The notes: generated by a model from the sequence alone, not told the origin. A stretch of 64,000 nucleotides of DNA from Oscillospiraceae bacterium (GCA_025758045.1 CP107208.1:186001-250000), one strand, 5' to 3'. Shown: positions 51,915-59,882, counted from the first letter of the stretch. A program made the numbers and translations.

Positions 51915-52391
51915 ATGTTCCGTAAAATACGCCGCTTTAAGCAGGAAATGCCTGCCGAGGAATGTCGCGAACTGCTCAAAACCCAGGTGCGGGGCGTGCT
52001 GTCCCTGCTGGGGGCCGACGGCTACCCCTACGGCCTGCCCATCGACTACTGGTATAACGAGGCCGACGGCAAGCTCTACTTCCACGGCGCGAAAGAGGGC
52101 CACAAGATCGACGCCATCCGCGCCTGCGATAAGGCATCCTTTTGCATCCACGACGAGGGCGTGCGCATGGACGGCGAATGGCCGCTGCACTTCCGCAGTG
52201 TTATCGTGTTTGGCCGCATTGCGCCGGTAACGGACGAAGCCGCCACCGCGCTGGCCTGCAAAGAACTCAGCCGCAAATTCACCCCGGACGACGAATATTT
52301 TAACAAAGAGTACGCCGCCGCCAAGGACCGTGTGCTCTGCCTGGCGCTGACGCCGGAGCACATCACCGGCAAGCGCATCAAGGAGAACTGA
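51915..52391 (+). CDS. Pyridoxamine-5'-phosphate oxidase-like / NimA-type flavoprotein
   Basis: 158-residue split-barrel FMN-binding protein. GVLSLLGADGYPYGLPIDYW and KLYFHGAKEGHKIDAIRACD contain the FMN-contact strands and the His typical of the 5-nitroimidazole-resistance (NimA) branch; KASFCIHDEGVRMDGEWPLH follows. Such proteins may reduce nitro compounds, but the true substrate in gut anaerobes is usually unknown. AAAGGAG precedes the ATG. Followed two bases later by the YitT gene. Confidence 0.88.
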   Translation: MFRKIRRFKQEMPAEECRELLKTQVRGVLSLLGADGYPYGLPIDYWYNEADGKLYFHGAKEGHKIDAIRACDKASFCIHDEGVRMDGEWPLHFRSVIVFGRIAPVTDEAATALACKELSRKFTPDDEYFNKEYAAAKDRVLCLALTPEHITGKRIKEN

Positions 52392-52393
52392 GC

Positions 52394-53254
52394 ATGCCTA
52401 AACAAAAACAGCCCACCGCCCTGGCCGTCGCCCAGGAGGCCGCCATCCTGACCGTGGCGGTGGCTATCATCGCGGCGGCGGTCTACTTTTTCCTGGTGCC
52501 AAGCCATGCGTCGGTCAGCAGCATTTCGGGTTTGGGCATCGTGCTGTCCAACTTTGTGCCGCTGCCGCTGTCTGCCATCACGATGATCTTGAACGTGGTG
52601 CTGCTCATCATCGGCTTTTTCACCTGCGGACGGGAGTTTGGGGCCAAAACGGTCTACACCAGCATCCTGCTGCCGGCATTCATCGGCCTGTTTGAGCGGC
52701 TCTTCCCCGACATCGGCTCGCTGACCGACAGCCAGGAATTGGACGTGCTGTGCTACATTCTGGTGGTCAGCGTGGGGCTGAGTATCCTGTTCAACCGCAA
52801 CGCGTCCTCCGGCGGGCTGGACATCGTGGCCAAGATCATGAACAAGTACCTGCACATCGAGCTGGGCCGGGCTATGTCGCTCTCCGGCATGTGCGTGGCG
52901 CTGTCGGCCGCGCTGGTCTACGATAAAAAGACCGTGGTGCTCAGCGTGCTGGGCACCTACTTCAACGGGCTGGTGCTGGACCACTTTATTTTTGACCACA
53001 ATATCAAGCGCCGCGTCTGCATCATCACCCAAAAAGAGGAAGAACTCCGCCATTTCATCCTAACCGACCTGCACAGCGGGGCCACGGTGTATGAATCCTA
53101 CGGTGCCTACAACATGGAAAAACGTCGCGAGATCATCACCATCGTGGACAAGGGCGAGTACCAGAAGCTGATGGACTTCATGAACCGCGAAGACCCCCGG
53201 GCGTTCATCACCGTGTACACGGTATCGGACATGCGCTACCAGCCGAAACCCTAA
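52394..53254 (+). CDS. YitT family membrane protein
   Basis: 286 residues: five or six hydrophobic segments in the first 190 (AAILTVAVAIIAAAVYFFLV, ITMILNVVLLIIGFFTCGRE, with NRNASSGGLDIVAKIMNKY) and a C-terminal DUF2179 domain (IKRRVCIITQKEEELRHFI, HSGATVYESYGAYNMEKRRE, and IVDKGEYQKLMDFM). This is the standard YitT layout; function of the family is unknown. It is two bases after the Nim-like gene, so the two form an operon. Confidence 0.92.
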   Translation: MPKQKQPTALAVAQEAAILTVAVAIIAAAVYFFLVPSHASVSSISGLGIVLSNFVPLPLSAITMILNVVLLIIGFFTCGREFGAKTVYTSILLPAFIGLFERLFPDIGSLTDSQELDVLCYILVVSVGLSILFNRNASSGGLDIVAKIMNKYLHIELGRAMSLSGMCVALSAALVYDKKTVVLSVLGTYFNGLVLDHFIFDHNIKRRVCIITQKEEELRHFILTDLHSGATVYESYGAYNMEKRREIITIVDKGEYQKLMDFMNREDPRAFITVYTVSDMRYQPKP

Positions 53255-53267
53255 AAAGCCAAAGAAC

Positions 53268-53300
53268 AAGCCCGCCAGCTGTTTTGCTGGCGGGCTTTTC
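53268..53300 (+). terminator. Terminator of the YitT operon
   Basis: AAGCCCGCCAGC and GCTGGCGGGCTT form a perfect 12-bp stem with TTTTCT following. Confidence 0.9.
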
Positions 53301-53310
53301 TGTATGTGCT

Positions 53311-53970
53311 TCATTCCCCAAACACCTTGGTGTAGTCGGCCTTGAACTTCTCAATGCCGGCATCGGTCAGGGGGTGGTGGAGCATCTGCTCGATGACCTT
53401 ATAGGGCACCGTGGCGATGTCCGCACCGGCCAGGGCGCAGTCCGTCACATGGATGGGATTGCGCACGCTGGCGGCGATGATCTGCGTCTCAATGTCCGGG
53501 TAGTTCAGGAACATATCGTGGATGGTCTCCACCAGCTCAATGCCAGGCTGGCCGATGTCATCCAGCCGCCCCAAAAACGGGCTGACGTAAGTGGCTCCGG
53601 CGCGGGCGGCCAGCAAGGCCTGGTTGGCGCTGAAGATCAGCGTGCAGTTGGTGGGGATACCCTCGGCCGACAGCACCTTGATGGCCTTGAGGCCCTCGGC
53701 GGTCATGGGGATCTTCACGACCATGTGGGCGGGGTCCAGCGCGTAGATGGCGCGGCCCTCGGCAATCATGCCCTCGGCATCGGCGGTGGTGGCCTTCACC
53801 TCGCCGGAGATGGGGCCATCCACGATGGTGGCGATCTCGGCCAGGGTCTCGGCGTAGTCGCGGCCCTCCTTAGCAATCAGGCTGGGGTTGGTAGTGACAC
53901 CGGCGATAATGCCCATGTCGTTGGCCTTGCGGATCTCCTCTACATTGGCAGTGTCAATGAAAAATTTCAT
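53311..53970 (-). CDS. fsa: Transaldolase-like fructose-6-phosphate aldolase
   Basis: 219-residue short transaldolase (MipB/TalC group). Start [36 protein letters not shown], the Schiff-base Lys in [32 protein letters not shown] and [15 protein letters not shown]. Family members act as transaldolase in the pentose phosphate path or as fructose-6-phosphate aldolase; sequence alone does not separate them. It lies just downstream of araD on the same strand, both consistent with pentose metabolism. Confidence 0.92.
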   Translation of the reverse strand: MKFFIDTANVEEIRKANDMGIIAGVTTNPSLIAKEGRDYAETLAEIATIVDGPISGEVKATTADAEGMIAEGRAIYALDPAHMVVKIPMTAEGLKAIKVLSAEGIPTNCTLIFSANQALLAARAGATYVSPFLGRLDDIGQPGIELVETIHDMFLNYPDIETQIIAASVRNPIHVTDCALAGADIATVPYKVIEQMLHHPLTDAGIEKFKADYTKVFGE

Positions 53971-54010
53971 GGTATGGTTCCTCCTTTATTTACTATATTG
54001 TTGTGGTTAT

Positions 54011-54055
54011 TGCAGGGGCGCCCGCGGGCCCGCAATGCGAGCATCGGCCCCTACG
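54011..54055. repeat. REP-like palindromic repeat, copy 5
   Basis: TGCAGGGGCGCCCGCGGGCC, then CGCAATGCGAGCATCGGCCC, then CTACG. It lies in the 92-nt gap between araD and the transaldolase gene. Confidence 0.65.
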
Positions 54056-54062
54056 GTACGCC

Positions 54063-54761
54063 TTATTTTTTCTGTCCATAATACGCATTGGGTCCGTGCT
54101 TGCGCATAAAATGCTTGTCCAATACATGTTGGGGCGCAGGCTGGGCGCCGGGGTCGATGGTCAGGGTCAAAACGGCCATCTTGGCCACCTCCTCCAACAC
54201 GGCGGCGTGGTAGACGGCCTCGGCGGCATCCTTGCCCCAGGTAAACGGCCCGTGGCTGGCGCACAGCACGGCGGGCACATGCACCGGGTCGATGCCGCGC
54301 CGGGCGAAGGTCTCCAGAATCACCTTGCCGGTGTTCCGCTCGTAATCCTCGTCAATTTCTTCGGGCGTCAGCTCCCGCGTGCAGGGCACCGGGCCGTAAA
54401 AATAATCGGCGTGGGTGGTGCCAAAGGCGGGTAGGTCCCGCCGCGCCTGGGCGAAGGCCACCGCGTAGGTGGAGTGGGTATGCACGATGCCCCCCAGCTG
54501 CGGGTAGGCCTTGTACAGCTCCAGATGGGTCTTGGTGTCGCTGCTGGGGTTCAGCCCGCCCTCGACCTTGCGGCCGTCCAGGTCCAGCACCACCAGCTTG
54601 TCCGGGGTCAGCTCCTCATACGCCACACCCGACGGTTTGATGACCACCAGCCCGGCCTTGCGGTCGATGCCCGAGACATTGCCCCAGGTGTAGGTCACCA
54701 GCCCCCGGCGGGGCAATTCCATGTTTGCCGCATAAACCTGTTGTTTCAGTTCTTCCAGCAT
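54063..54761 (-). CDS. araD: L-ribulose-5-phosphate 4-epimerase
   Basis: 232-residue class II aldolase-family enzyme converting L-ribulose-5-P to D-xylulose-5-[23 protein letters not shown]-type start, substrate loop [16 protein letters not shown], zinc ligands [12 protein letters not shown] and a third His region [17 protein letters not shown], and [20 protein letters not shown]. Full length. No araA or araB is adjacent; product would feed the pentose phosphate enzymes next door (transaldolase). Confidence 0.95.
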   Translation of the reverse strand: MLEELKQQVYAANMELPRRGLVTYTWGNVSGIDRKAGLVVIKPSGVAYEELTPDKLVVLDLDGRKVEGGLNPSSDTKTHLELYKAYPQLGGIVHTHSTYAVAFAQARRDLPAFGTTHADYFYGPVPCTRELTPEEIDEDYERNTGKVILETFARRGIDPVHVPAVLCASHGPFTWGKDAAEAVYHAAVLEEVAKMAVLTLTIDPGAQPAPQHVLDKHFMRKHGPNAYYGQKK

Positions 54762-54897
54762 AGGCTCGACCTTTCCGCGTGTTGGGCTGTTTCTTTGCCC
54801 CTATTATACCAGCAGTTGCGCAAAGTTTCCAGCCCCTTTTTATTCCCGCCAAAATCTGCTATAATAGGCCCAAAACGGATAAAGAGAGGAACACACT

Positions 54898-55317
54898 ATG
54901 CAGGAAGAAGCCTTGCAGGGCAACGAGAACATCGAGCAGGCCATTGCCGCCTTACAGCAAAACGCCACCCCGGAGCTGCTGGCCCACGCGCTGACGGCCA
55001 TCCGCCGCCGCATCCGGGAAAACGGCCAGTTTGTGGTAGCCGTGGAGCCCAACCCCGGCACCACCCAGATGAGCTTAAAAGTCGTGCAGACCCCCGACGG
55101 CCGCGCCTGGTGGTACGCCTTTACCAGCTTTGAGGAGGAAATGCGGGGCGCAGAACAGGTGCAGTCCACCTTTATGGCGGACATTGGAAAATTGTTGGAA
55201 ACCGCCCTGACCGTGCCCGAGATCGAGGGCATCATCCTGAACCCCTGGCACCGCACCCTGATGCTGGATAAGACCTTGATCCAGATCATTCTGCCGGAAA
55301 GCCCGGTGGTAAGCTGA
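54898..55317 (+). CDS. SseB N-terminal domain-like protein
   Basis: 139 residues. NENIEQAIAALQQNATPELL, VVAVEPNPGTTQMSLKVVQT, WWYAFTSFEEEMRGAEQVQS and IEGIILNPWHRTLMLDKTLI follow the SseB/enhanced-serine-sensitivity fold common in Firmicutes as an uncharacterised cytosolic protein. GAGAGGAAC precedes the ATG. It is 10 nt upstream of the DUF523 gene, so cotranscribed. Function unknown. Confidence 0.75.
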   Translation: MQEEALQGNENIEQAIAALQQNATPELLAHALTAIRRRIRENGQFVVAVEPNPGTTQMSLKVVQTPDGRAWWYAFTSFEEEMRGAEQVQSTFMADIGKLLETALTVPEIEGIILNPWHRTLMLDKTLIQIILPESPVVS

Positions 55318-55327
55318 GGACGCGCCG

Positions 55328-55762
55328 ATGAAGATTCTGGTAAGCGCCTGCCTGCTGGGCGAAAACTGCAAATACAGCGGCGGCAACAATTACAGCGAAA
55401 AAGCAGCGGCCTTTGTGCAGGGACATGAGGTCATCCCCGTCTGCCCTGAGGTACTGGGCGGCCTGTCGGTTCCCCGCACCCCGGCGGAGATCGTAAACGG
55501 AGAGGTCGTTACGAAGGACGGCGTCAGTGTGGATGCGGCATTCCGCGCCGGTGCGGCTAGAGCGTTGGCCATTGCCAAAGAAAACGGTGTGGAACTCGCC
55601 ATCCTGCAGCCGCGCAGCCCCAGTTGCGGTGCTGCCGAAGTATACGATGGAACCTTCACCGGCAGAAAGATCCCCGGCCAGGGCGTATTTGCGGCCCTGC
55701 TGCGGGAAAACGGCATCCCCGTGCGGGATGCAGATACTTTAGGCAATACCGCACAATTCTAA
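55328..55762 (+). CDS. DUF523 family protein with MITE-derived C-terminus
   Basis: 144 residues. SACLLGENCKYSGGNNYSEK and LQPRSPSCGAAEVYDGTFTG carry the four conserved Cys typical of DUF523, which probably binds metal. After RDADTL the last residues GNTAQF and the stop are read from the left end of the MITE at 55741, so the original C-terminus has been replaced. Only a few residues are affected and the core is intact. GAGGACGCGCC precedes the ATG. Function unknown. Confidence 0.88.
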   Translation: MKILVSACLLGENCKYSGGNNYSEKAAAFVQGHEVIPVCPEVLGGLSVPRTPAEIVNGEVVTKDGVSVDAAFRAGAARALAIAKENGVELAILQPRSPSCGAAEVYDGTFTGRKIPGQGVFAALLRENGIPVRDADTLGNTAQF

Positions 55763-55914
55763 GTGCCGATGCGGCGAGCGAGAAGTACAAGCTGCTAAGC
55801 AAAAAGCGCAGATAATACTGGATGTATTATCGAGCATTTTTGCGACGCAGATTGTGCTCCGCAGCCGCAGCAGCGGTGCTTAAGCTGTAAAGCGGGAATT
55901 GTGCGGTGTTGCCT
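55741..55914. mobile_element. MITE-like element, copy A
   Basis: 174 bp with terminal inverted repeats AGGCAATACCGCACAATTC and GAATTGTGCGGTGTTGCCT. Centre is itself palindromic (GATAATAC/GTATTATC). Copy B at 58743-59093 matches both ends in inverted orientation. No coding capacity. Confidence 0.85.
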
Positions 55915-55937
55915 TTATAATAAACTTGTCGAAATAC

Positions 55938-55972
55938 GTAAAACAGCCCCGACTGTCTGCCCTACCTGGCCG
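55938..55972. other. Candidate right attachment site (attR) inside sleC
   Basis: Element sequence GTAAAACAGCCCCGACTGTC then TGCCCTACCTGG passes into sleC CCGGAACAGGC. Core ACCTGG at 55964-55969. The half-site CTGTCTGCCCTAC is a 10/13 inverted match to GTAGGCCATGCAG at the left end. Confidence 0.65.
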
Positions 55973-58030
55973 GAACAGGCACTCCGCGCGAATATTCTCG
56001 CGCAGATCAGCCTTGCGCTTAACCGCATCTGGACCGAGTGGTATCCCAGCCGGGGCTATAGTTTTAATATCACCGGCTCGCCGGGTGTCGACCAGGCCTA
56101 CGTTTCGGGCCGCACGGTGTTTGCGGTGATGGAAAAACTGACCGCCGAACTGTTCAACACCTACGTGCGCCGCAGCGGCGACCGGGAACCCTACTACACC
56201 GAGTATTGCGACGGCAAAACCGTCACCTGCCCGGGCATGAAGCAGTGGGGCACCGTCGACCGCGCCAAAGAGGGCAAAAACGCCCTGCAAATTCTGCGCT
56301 ACTACTACGGCAGCCGGGTGGAGTTGGTCACCACCAATAACATCGCCAGCATCCCCTCCAGCTATCCCGGCAGCCCCCTGCGGCGGGGCAGCACCGGCAC
56401 CAATGTGCGCATCATCCAGCGGCAGCTTTCCCGCATTGCCAAGGATTACCCGTTCTTCGGCAAGCCCACCGTGAACGGCATATTTGATGAGACCACCGAA
56501 AATGTGGTGAAAAAATTCCAGAAGCAGTTCAGCCTGACGGCGGACGGCGTGGTGGGCAAAAGCACCTGGTTCAAAATCAGCTATATCTACGTCAGCGTCA
56601 AGAACCTGGCGGAGCTGACCAGCGAGGGCGAGACCGCCGACGGCACTCAGAGCACCGGCGGCTGGCCCGGCACCACCCTGCGGCGCGGCAGCACCGGCAG
56701 CAATGTGGAGCAGGTGCAGTTTTGGCTGTCCGACCTGGCCCAGTTTGACAGCAGCCTGCCCGCCGTGACGGTGGATGGCAGCTACGGCGCAGCCACCGAG
56801 CGGGCGGTGAAAGTCTTTCAGCAAAAGCAAAGCCTGACAGCGGACGGTGTGGTGGGACAGACGACCTGGAATGCCCTGTATGCCGCCTGGCTGGAAGCCC
56901 AAAGTGACCTGGGCGGCACCGCCTGGCCCGGCACTGCCCTGCGGCGGGGCAGCACCGGCATGGAAGTGCGGCTGGTGCAGTTCTGGTTGCGGCTGGCAGC
57001 GGACAACTACAGCGGCCTGTCCCACGTGACCGTGGACGGCAGCTATGGCCCAGCCACCGTCAGGGCGGTGACGGCGTTCCAGAACCGGTTCTCGCTGGCG
57101 GCGGACGGCGTGACCGGGCGCAGCACCTGGAACAAATTAAAGGAAGTCGCCCTGGCCGTGGCCAACAAAATTGTGGACTACGGCGTAGCGCCCGGCCAGT
57201 TCACCGCCACGGTGCGCCAGGGCAGCAGCGGCACCGCTGTGCGGGCCGTGCAGTTCTACCTGCGGCGGCTGGCGGCCTATTACAGCGATGTGCCCACCGT
57301 GACGGTGGACGGCACCTTTGGCGCGGCGACCACCCGCGCGGTGCGTGCCTGGCAGGAGCGGGCGGGCCTGACCGTGGACGGTACCGTCGGCCGCCTGACC
57401 TGGCAGAGCATCTACGACGCTGTGCAGGCCTTGGAGACCAGCGGCCCTGTGGTACGGGTGGTGGGTCTTACCGCCCCCACCGAAACGCTGAGACCCGGCG
57501 ACAGCGGCCCGGAAATATTGCAGCTGAACCGGCTGCTGCTGTTCCTGAACCAATGGATACCCGAGATCAACTTTTTGGCCGGCACCGAGCCGTCCGATAC
57601 CTTTGACTCGGAGCTGGAGATCGCCGTGCGCAGTGCCCAGCGCTACTTTGGGCTGGCGGAGACAGGCGAGGTGACGCCCGCAACCTGGACCATTTTCCGC
57701 GATGCCGCTTTGACGCTGCTGGCCGTGACCCCCGCCGCGGCCGGGCCGGAACCGGGCGGCGAGTGGCCTGCCTCGGCCCTGGCATTGGGCAGCGCAGGCC
57801 CGGCGGTATTGCAGGTGCAGCAGTGGCTCAACCTCATCGCCGCCGTGAACCAGGGGGCAAACTTTGTCCCCGAGACCGGTGTATTTGACGAAGCTACGCA
57901 ATCGGCGCTGGAAAGCTACCAGCTCACCGCCGGCCTGCAGCCCTTGGGCGTGGTGGACGCCGACACCTGGGAAAGCCTGCGCCTGGCCGCCCAGGGCATT
58001 TGCCGCAAGTGCCGGAACGAGGAGGGATAA
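55961..58030 (+). CDS. sleC: SleC spore cortex-lytic enzyme, C-terminal part of an interrupted gene
   Basis: From CCG at 55970 the frame continues the catalytic domain of SleC: PEQALRANILAQISLALNRI, TEWYPSRGYSFNITGSPG, YCDGKTVTCPGMKQWGTVDR, LQILRYYYG. Six peptidoglycan-binding repeats follow (about 56365, 56665, 56925, 57195, 57485, 57760), most with LRRGSTG and TADGVVG-type motifs; known clostridial SleC has far fewer, so this is an expanded form. The frame is open upstream into the MITE but there is no convincing ribosome site, so this half probably is not translated alone. With the first 193 codons the protein would be 879 residues. Confidence 0.88.
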   Translation, partial: PTWPEQALRANILAQISLALNRIWTEWYPSRGYSFNITGSPGVDQAYVSGRTVFAVMEKLTAELFNTYVRRSGDREPYYTEYCDGKTVTCPGMKQWGTVDRAKEGKNALQILRYYYGSRVELVTTNNIASIPSSYPGSPLRRGSTGTNVRIIQRQLSRIAKDYPFFGKPTVNGIFDETTENVVKKFQKQFSLTADGVVGKSTWFKISYIYVSVKNLAELTSEGETADGTQSTGGWPGTTLRRGSTGSNVEQVQFWLSDLAQFDSSLPAVTVDGSYGAATERAVKVFQQKQSLTADGVVGQTTWNALYAAWLEAQSDLGGTAWPGTALRRGSTGMEVRLVQFWLRLAADNYSGLSHVTVDGSYGPATVRAVTAFQNRFSLAADGVTGRSTWNKLKEVALAVANKIVDYGVAPGQFTATVRQGSSGTAVRAVQFYLRRLAAYYSDVPTVTVDGTFGAATTRAVRAWQERAGLTVDGTVGRLTWQSIYDAVQALETSGPVVRVVGLTAPTETLRPGDSGPEILQLNRLLLFLNQWIPEINFLAGTEPSDTFDSELEIAVRSAQRYFGLAETGEVTPATWTIFRDAALTLLAVTPAAAGPEPGGEWPASALALGSAGPAVLQVQQWLNLIAAVNQGANFVPETGVFDEATQSALESYQLTAGLQPLGVVDADTWESLRLAAQGICRKCRNEEG

Positions 58031-58032
58031 CT

Positions 58033-58722
58033 ATGGCAAAACTGTTCGTGTACGATGCCTTCAACAACCGCTTCTACACCTATGACCTGAACGAGAATGA
58101 CCCCATGCCATACAGCTACGGCAGCACGCTGAAATTGCGGGAATTCCGCGGTTCCAGCGGGGCCAATGTGCTGTGGACCACCACCGCCGCCATGGAGGCC
58201 TGGAACCTGACCCGCCGCACCTACGGCAAATCCATCCCGGTGGGCTACGCCTTCAAGCGCATCTGGGAGGGTGGCCACGGCACCACCAGCCAGCACTACG
58301 CGGGCGTGGCCTTTGACGTAGGCCAAAGCAGCGGCGCGGACGCCCGCAAGGCCATCTACAATGCCGCTGTCGCCACCAAGGCGTGGGGCTATGTGGAGCC
58401 GCTCTCGATGACGCCGACCTGGGTGCACTTTGACCGCCGCTACGGCAAACCCGCCTGCGCCAAAACTACGGCAGGCTACCCTACGGTACGCCGCGGCAAC
58501 CGCAGCACCTATGTGCTGGTGCTGCAGGACGCCTTGAACGCCCTGGGTTACACCACCGGCACGCTGGACGGCGTGTTCGGCGCCAGGACCGAGACCGCCC
58601 TGAAAGGTGTGCAGCGCCGCTTTGGCCTGACGGCAGACGGAGTCTGCGGATGCAACAGCTGGAAAAAGATCACCGAGGCCGTCGTCGGCATCGGCCGCAC
58701 CTCGACCGTGATTGATAAATAA
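58033..58722 (+). CDS. M15-type DD-peptidase with peptidoglycan-binding domain
   Basis: 229 residues. An N-terminal segment (VYDAFNNRFYTYDLNENDPM) is followed by an M15-like zinc peptidase: TTSQHYAGVAFDVGQSSG (His-x6-Asp motif) and TWVHFDRRYG (second His), then one PG_binding_1 repeat (VRRGNRSTYVLVLQDALNAL, LDGVFGARTETALKGVQRRF). No signal peptide is seen, as for many spore-mother-cell wall enzymes. It starts three bases after sleC and is probably cotranscribed; a role in spore cortex or germination is inferred. GGAGGG precedes the ATG. Confidence 0.85.
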   Translation: MAKLFVYDAFNNRFYTYDLNENDPMPYSYGSTLKLREFRGSSGANVLWTTTAAMEAWNLTRRTYGKSIPVGYAFKRIWEGGHGTTSQHYAGVAFDVGQSSGADARKAIYNAAVATKAWGYVEPLSMTPTWVHFDRRYGKPACAKTTAGYPTVRRGNRSTYVLVLQDALNALGYTTGTLDGVFGARTETALKGVQRRFGLTADGVCGCNSWKKITEAVVGIGRTSTVIDK

Positions 58723-58742
58723 AGCAGGGTCTGGTATACTAA

Positions 58743-59093
58743 AGGCAATACCGCACAATTCCCGCCTGACGGCTTAAGCACCGCTCCGGCGGATCTCCGC
58801 GCCAAGAGCCGCCGCAAAGCGTCGGTTGCGCTCCGAAGCGCCTCGCTGCGGCTCGGTGTGCGGCACGGCAACTGCGTTGCCAAAATGCTCGATAATGTCG
58901 GGTTGCGGTACCCGCATCGTGCTTCGGGGACAAAAGCCCCTCGCACTCTGCGACCGCTGCCCCTGCTTCGGTTCGCTGTATCCGCCACCGGCGGCGCTCA
59001 CCTTTGCAGCACAAAGTATTATCTGCGCTTTTGGCTTAGCAGCTGCCGCACCTCGCTCGCCGTATCGGCACTTAGAATTATGCGGTATTGCCT
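58743..59093. mobile_element. MITE-like element, copy B (enlarged, inverted)
   Basis: 351 bp with ends AGGCAATACCGCACAATTCC and GAATTATGCGGTATTGCCT. Its two outer arms match copy A in reverse orientation; about 150 bp of extra GC-rich sequence is inserted at the centre. Covers most of the 441-nt gap before the nitroreductase. Several open frames cross it but none looks real. Confidence 0.8.
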
Positions 59094-59164
59094 AAAAGTA
59101 CAGCCGCAGCCTTATGCCTGCCCGGCAGGGCGCGGCAAAGACAAGAAGCAAGGATGTGTTGGGA

Positions 59165-59740
59165 ATGGATATGATGGAGTTTCTGCGCACGCGCCGCACC
59201 TACCGCCGGTTCGAGCAGCGCCCCGTGGCGCCTGAAATTCTGCAGGAGTGTGTGGACGTCGCCCGCATCGCCAGCTGCGGCGCCAACCGCCAGACGGTGA
59301 AGTATATCATCGTGCAAAGCCCCGAAGCTGTGGCCGCCGTGCAGCCGCTGGTACACTGGGCCGCCTATCTGCCCCGGGAGCAGGGCAACCCCAAGGCCGA
59401 CGAGGTGCCGACGGCGTTTATCGCCGTATTACAGGATGAAAACCTGCCCGGTGCCAATGATATGGACGCGGGCCTTGCCCTGGGCAGCCTGACCGCTGCC
59501 GCCTGGGCCCACGGTGTGGGCAGTTGCATCATGGGGGCCATCGATCGTCTGGCCCTGACAAAGCTGCTGGCTCTGCCAGAAAAGATGCGCCTGTGCTGCA
59601 TGGTTGCCCTGGGTTACCCCACCCACAAGAGCCACTTGGTGGAAATGCAGAACGGCAGCGTAAAATACTACCTGGATGAGGCCGGCGACTACTGCGTCCC
59701 CAAGCGCCCGCTGAGCAAAGTTTTGCTGAAAACGCTGTAA
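59165..59740 (+). CDS. Nitroreductase family protein
   Basis: 191-residue FMN-dependent oxidoreductase. MMEFLRTRRTYRRFEQRPVA is the family N-terminus with the FMN-phosphate arginines, RIASCGANRQTVKYIIVQSP follows, and GLALGSLTAAAWAHGVGSCI then MGAIDRLALTKLL and CCMVALGYP complete the fold. Likely NAD(P)H-dependent reduction of nitro or quinone compounds. Start at 59165 or 59171; AAGGATG is upstream. It follows MITE copy B closely, so its promoter may lie in that element. Confidence 0.9.
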   Translation: MDMMEFLRTRRTYRRFEQRPVAPEILQECVDVARIASCGANRQTVKYIIVQSPEAVAAVQPLVHWAAYLPREQGNPKADEVPTAFIAVLQDENLPGANDMDAGLALGSLTAAAWAHGVGSCIMGAIDRLALTKLLALPEKMRLCCMVALGYPTHKSHLVEMQNGSVKYYLDEAGDYCVPKRPLSKVLLKTL

Positions 59741-59765
59741 TAAGAAAAAACCGCAGTTGAAAAAT

Positions 59766-59815
59766 AAAAAGTCCAGAACTGTTGGCTGAACCAGCCACAC
59801 AGTTCTGGATTTTTT
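59766..59815 (+). terminator. Terminator of the nitroreductase gene
   Basis: GTCCAGAACTG...CAGTTCTGGA with an inner GGCTG/CAGCC helix, flanked by A-run and TTTTTT; works on both strands. Confidence 0.85.
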
Positions 59816-59882
59816 GGTTATAGGAATGAGTATGACAAACTGGAAGTTATTGGCTTGGCAATGCAAAATACAGCATCCGTCT

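Larger units (their letters stand above)
43353..55969. mobile_element. 12.6-kb intervening element interrupting sleC
   Basis: Defined by the two broken ends of sleC, which have the same orientation and frame. A serine recombinase gene lies at the left end. Removing 43353-55969 joins YPTW to PEQALRANI exactly. Cargo: recombinase, uridine phosphorylase, sigma-factor remnant, ECF sigma and anti-sigma, MATE remnant, MATE, cytX-thiD, Nim-like, YitT, transaldolase, AraD, SseB-like, DUF523 and a MITE. No phage or conjugation genes are seen, so mobility rests on the recombinase and the site structure. Confidence 0.62.

Noticed and set aside
43353..55969. sleC split caused by a simple inversion
   Set aside because: Both halves are on the same strand in the correct order, which fits insertion or excision and not a single inversion between them.
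58743..59235. Open frames across MITE copy B (up to 125 codons)
   Set aside because: They follow inverted-repeat arms shared with copy A, lack ribosome sites and have no family resemblance.
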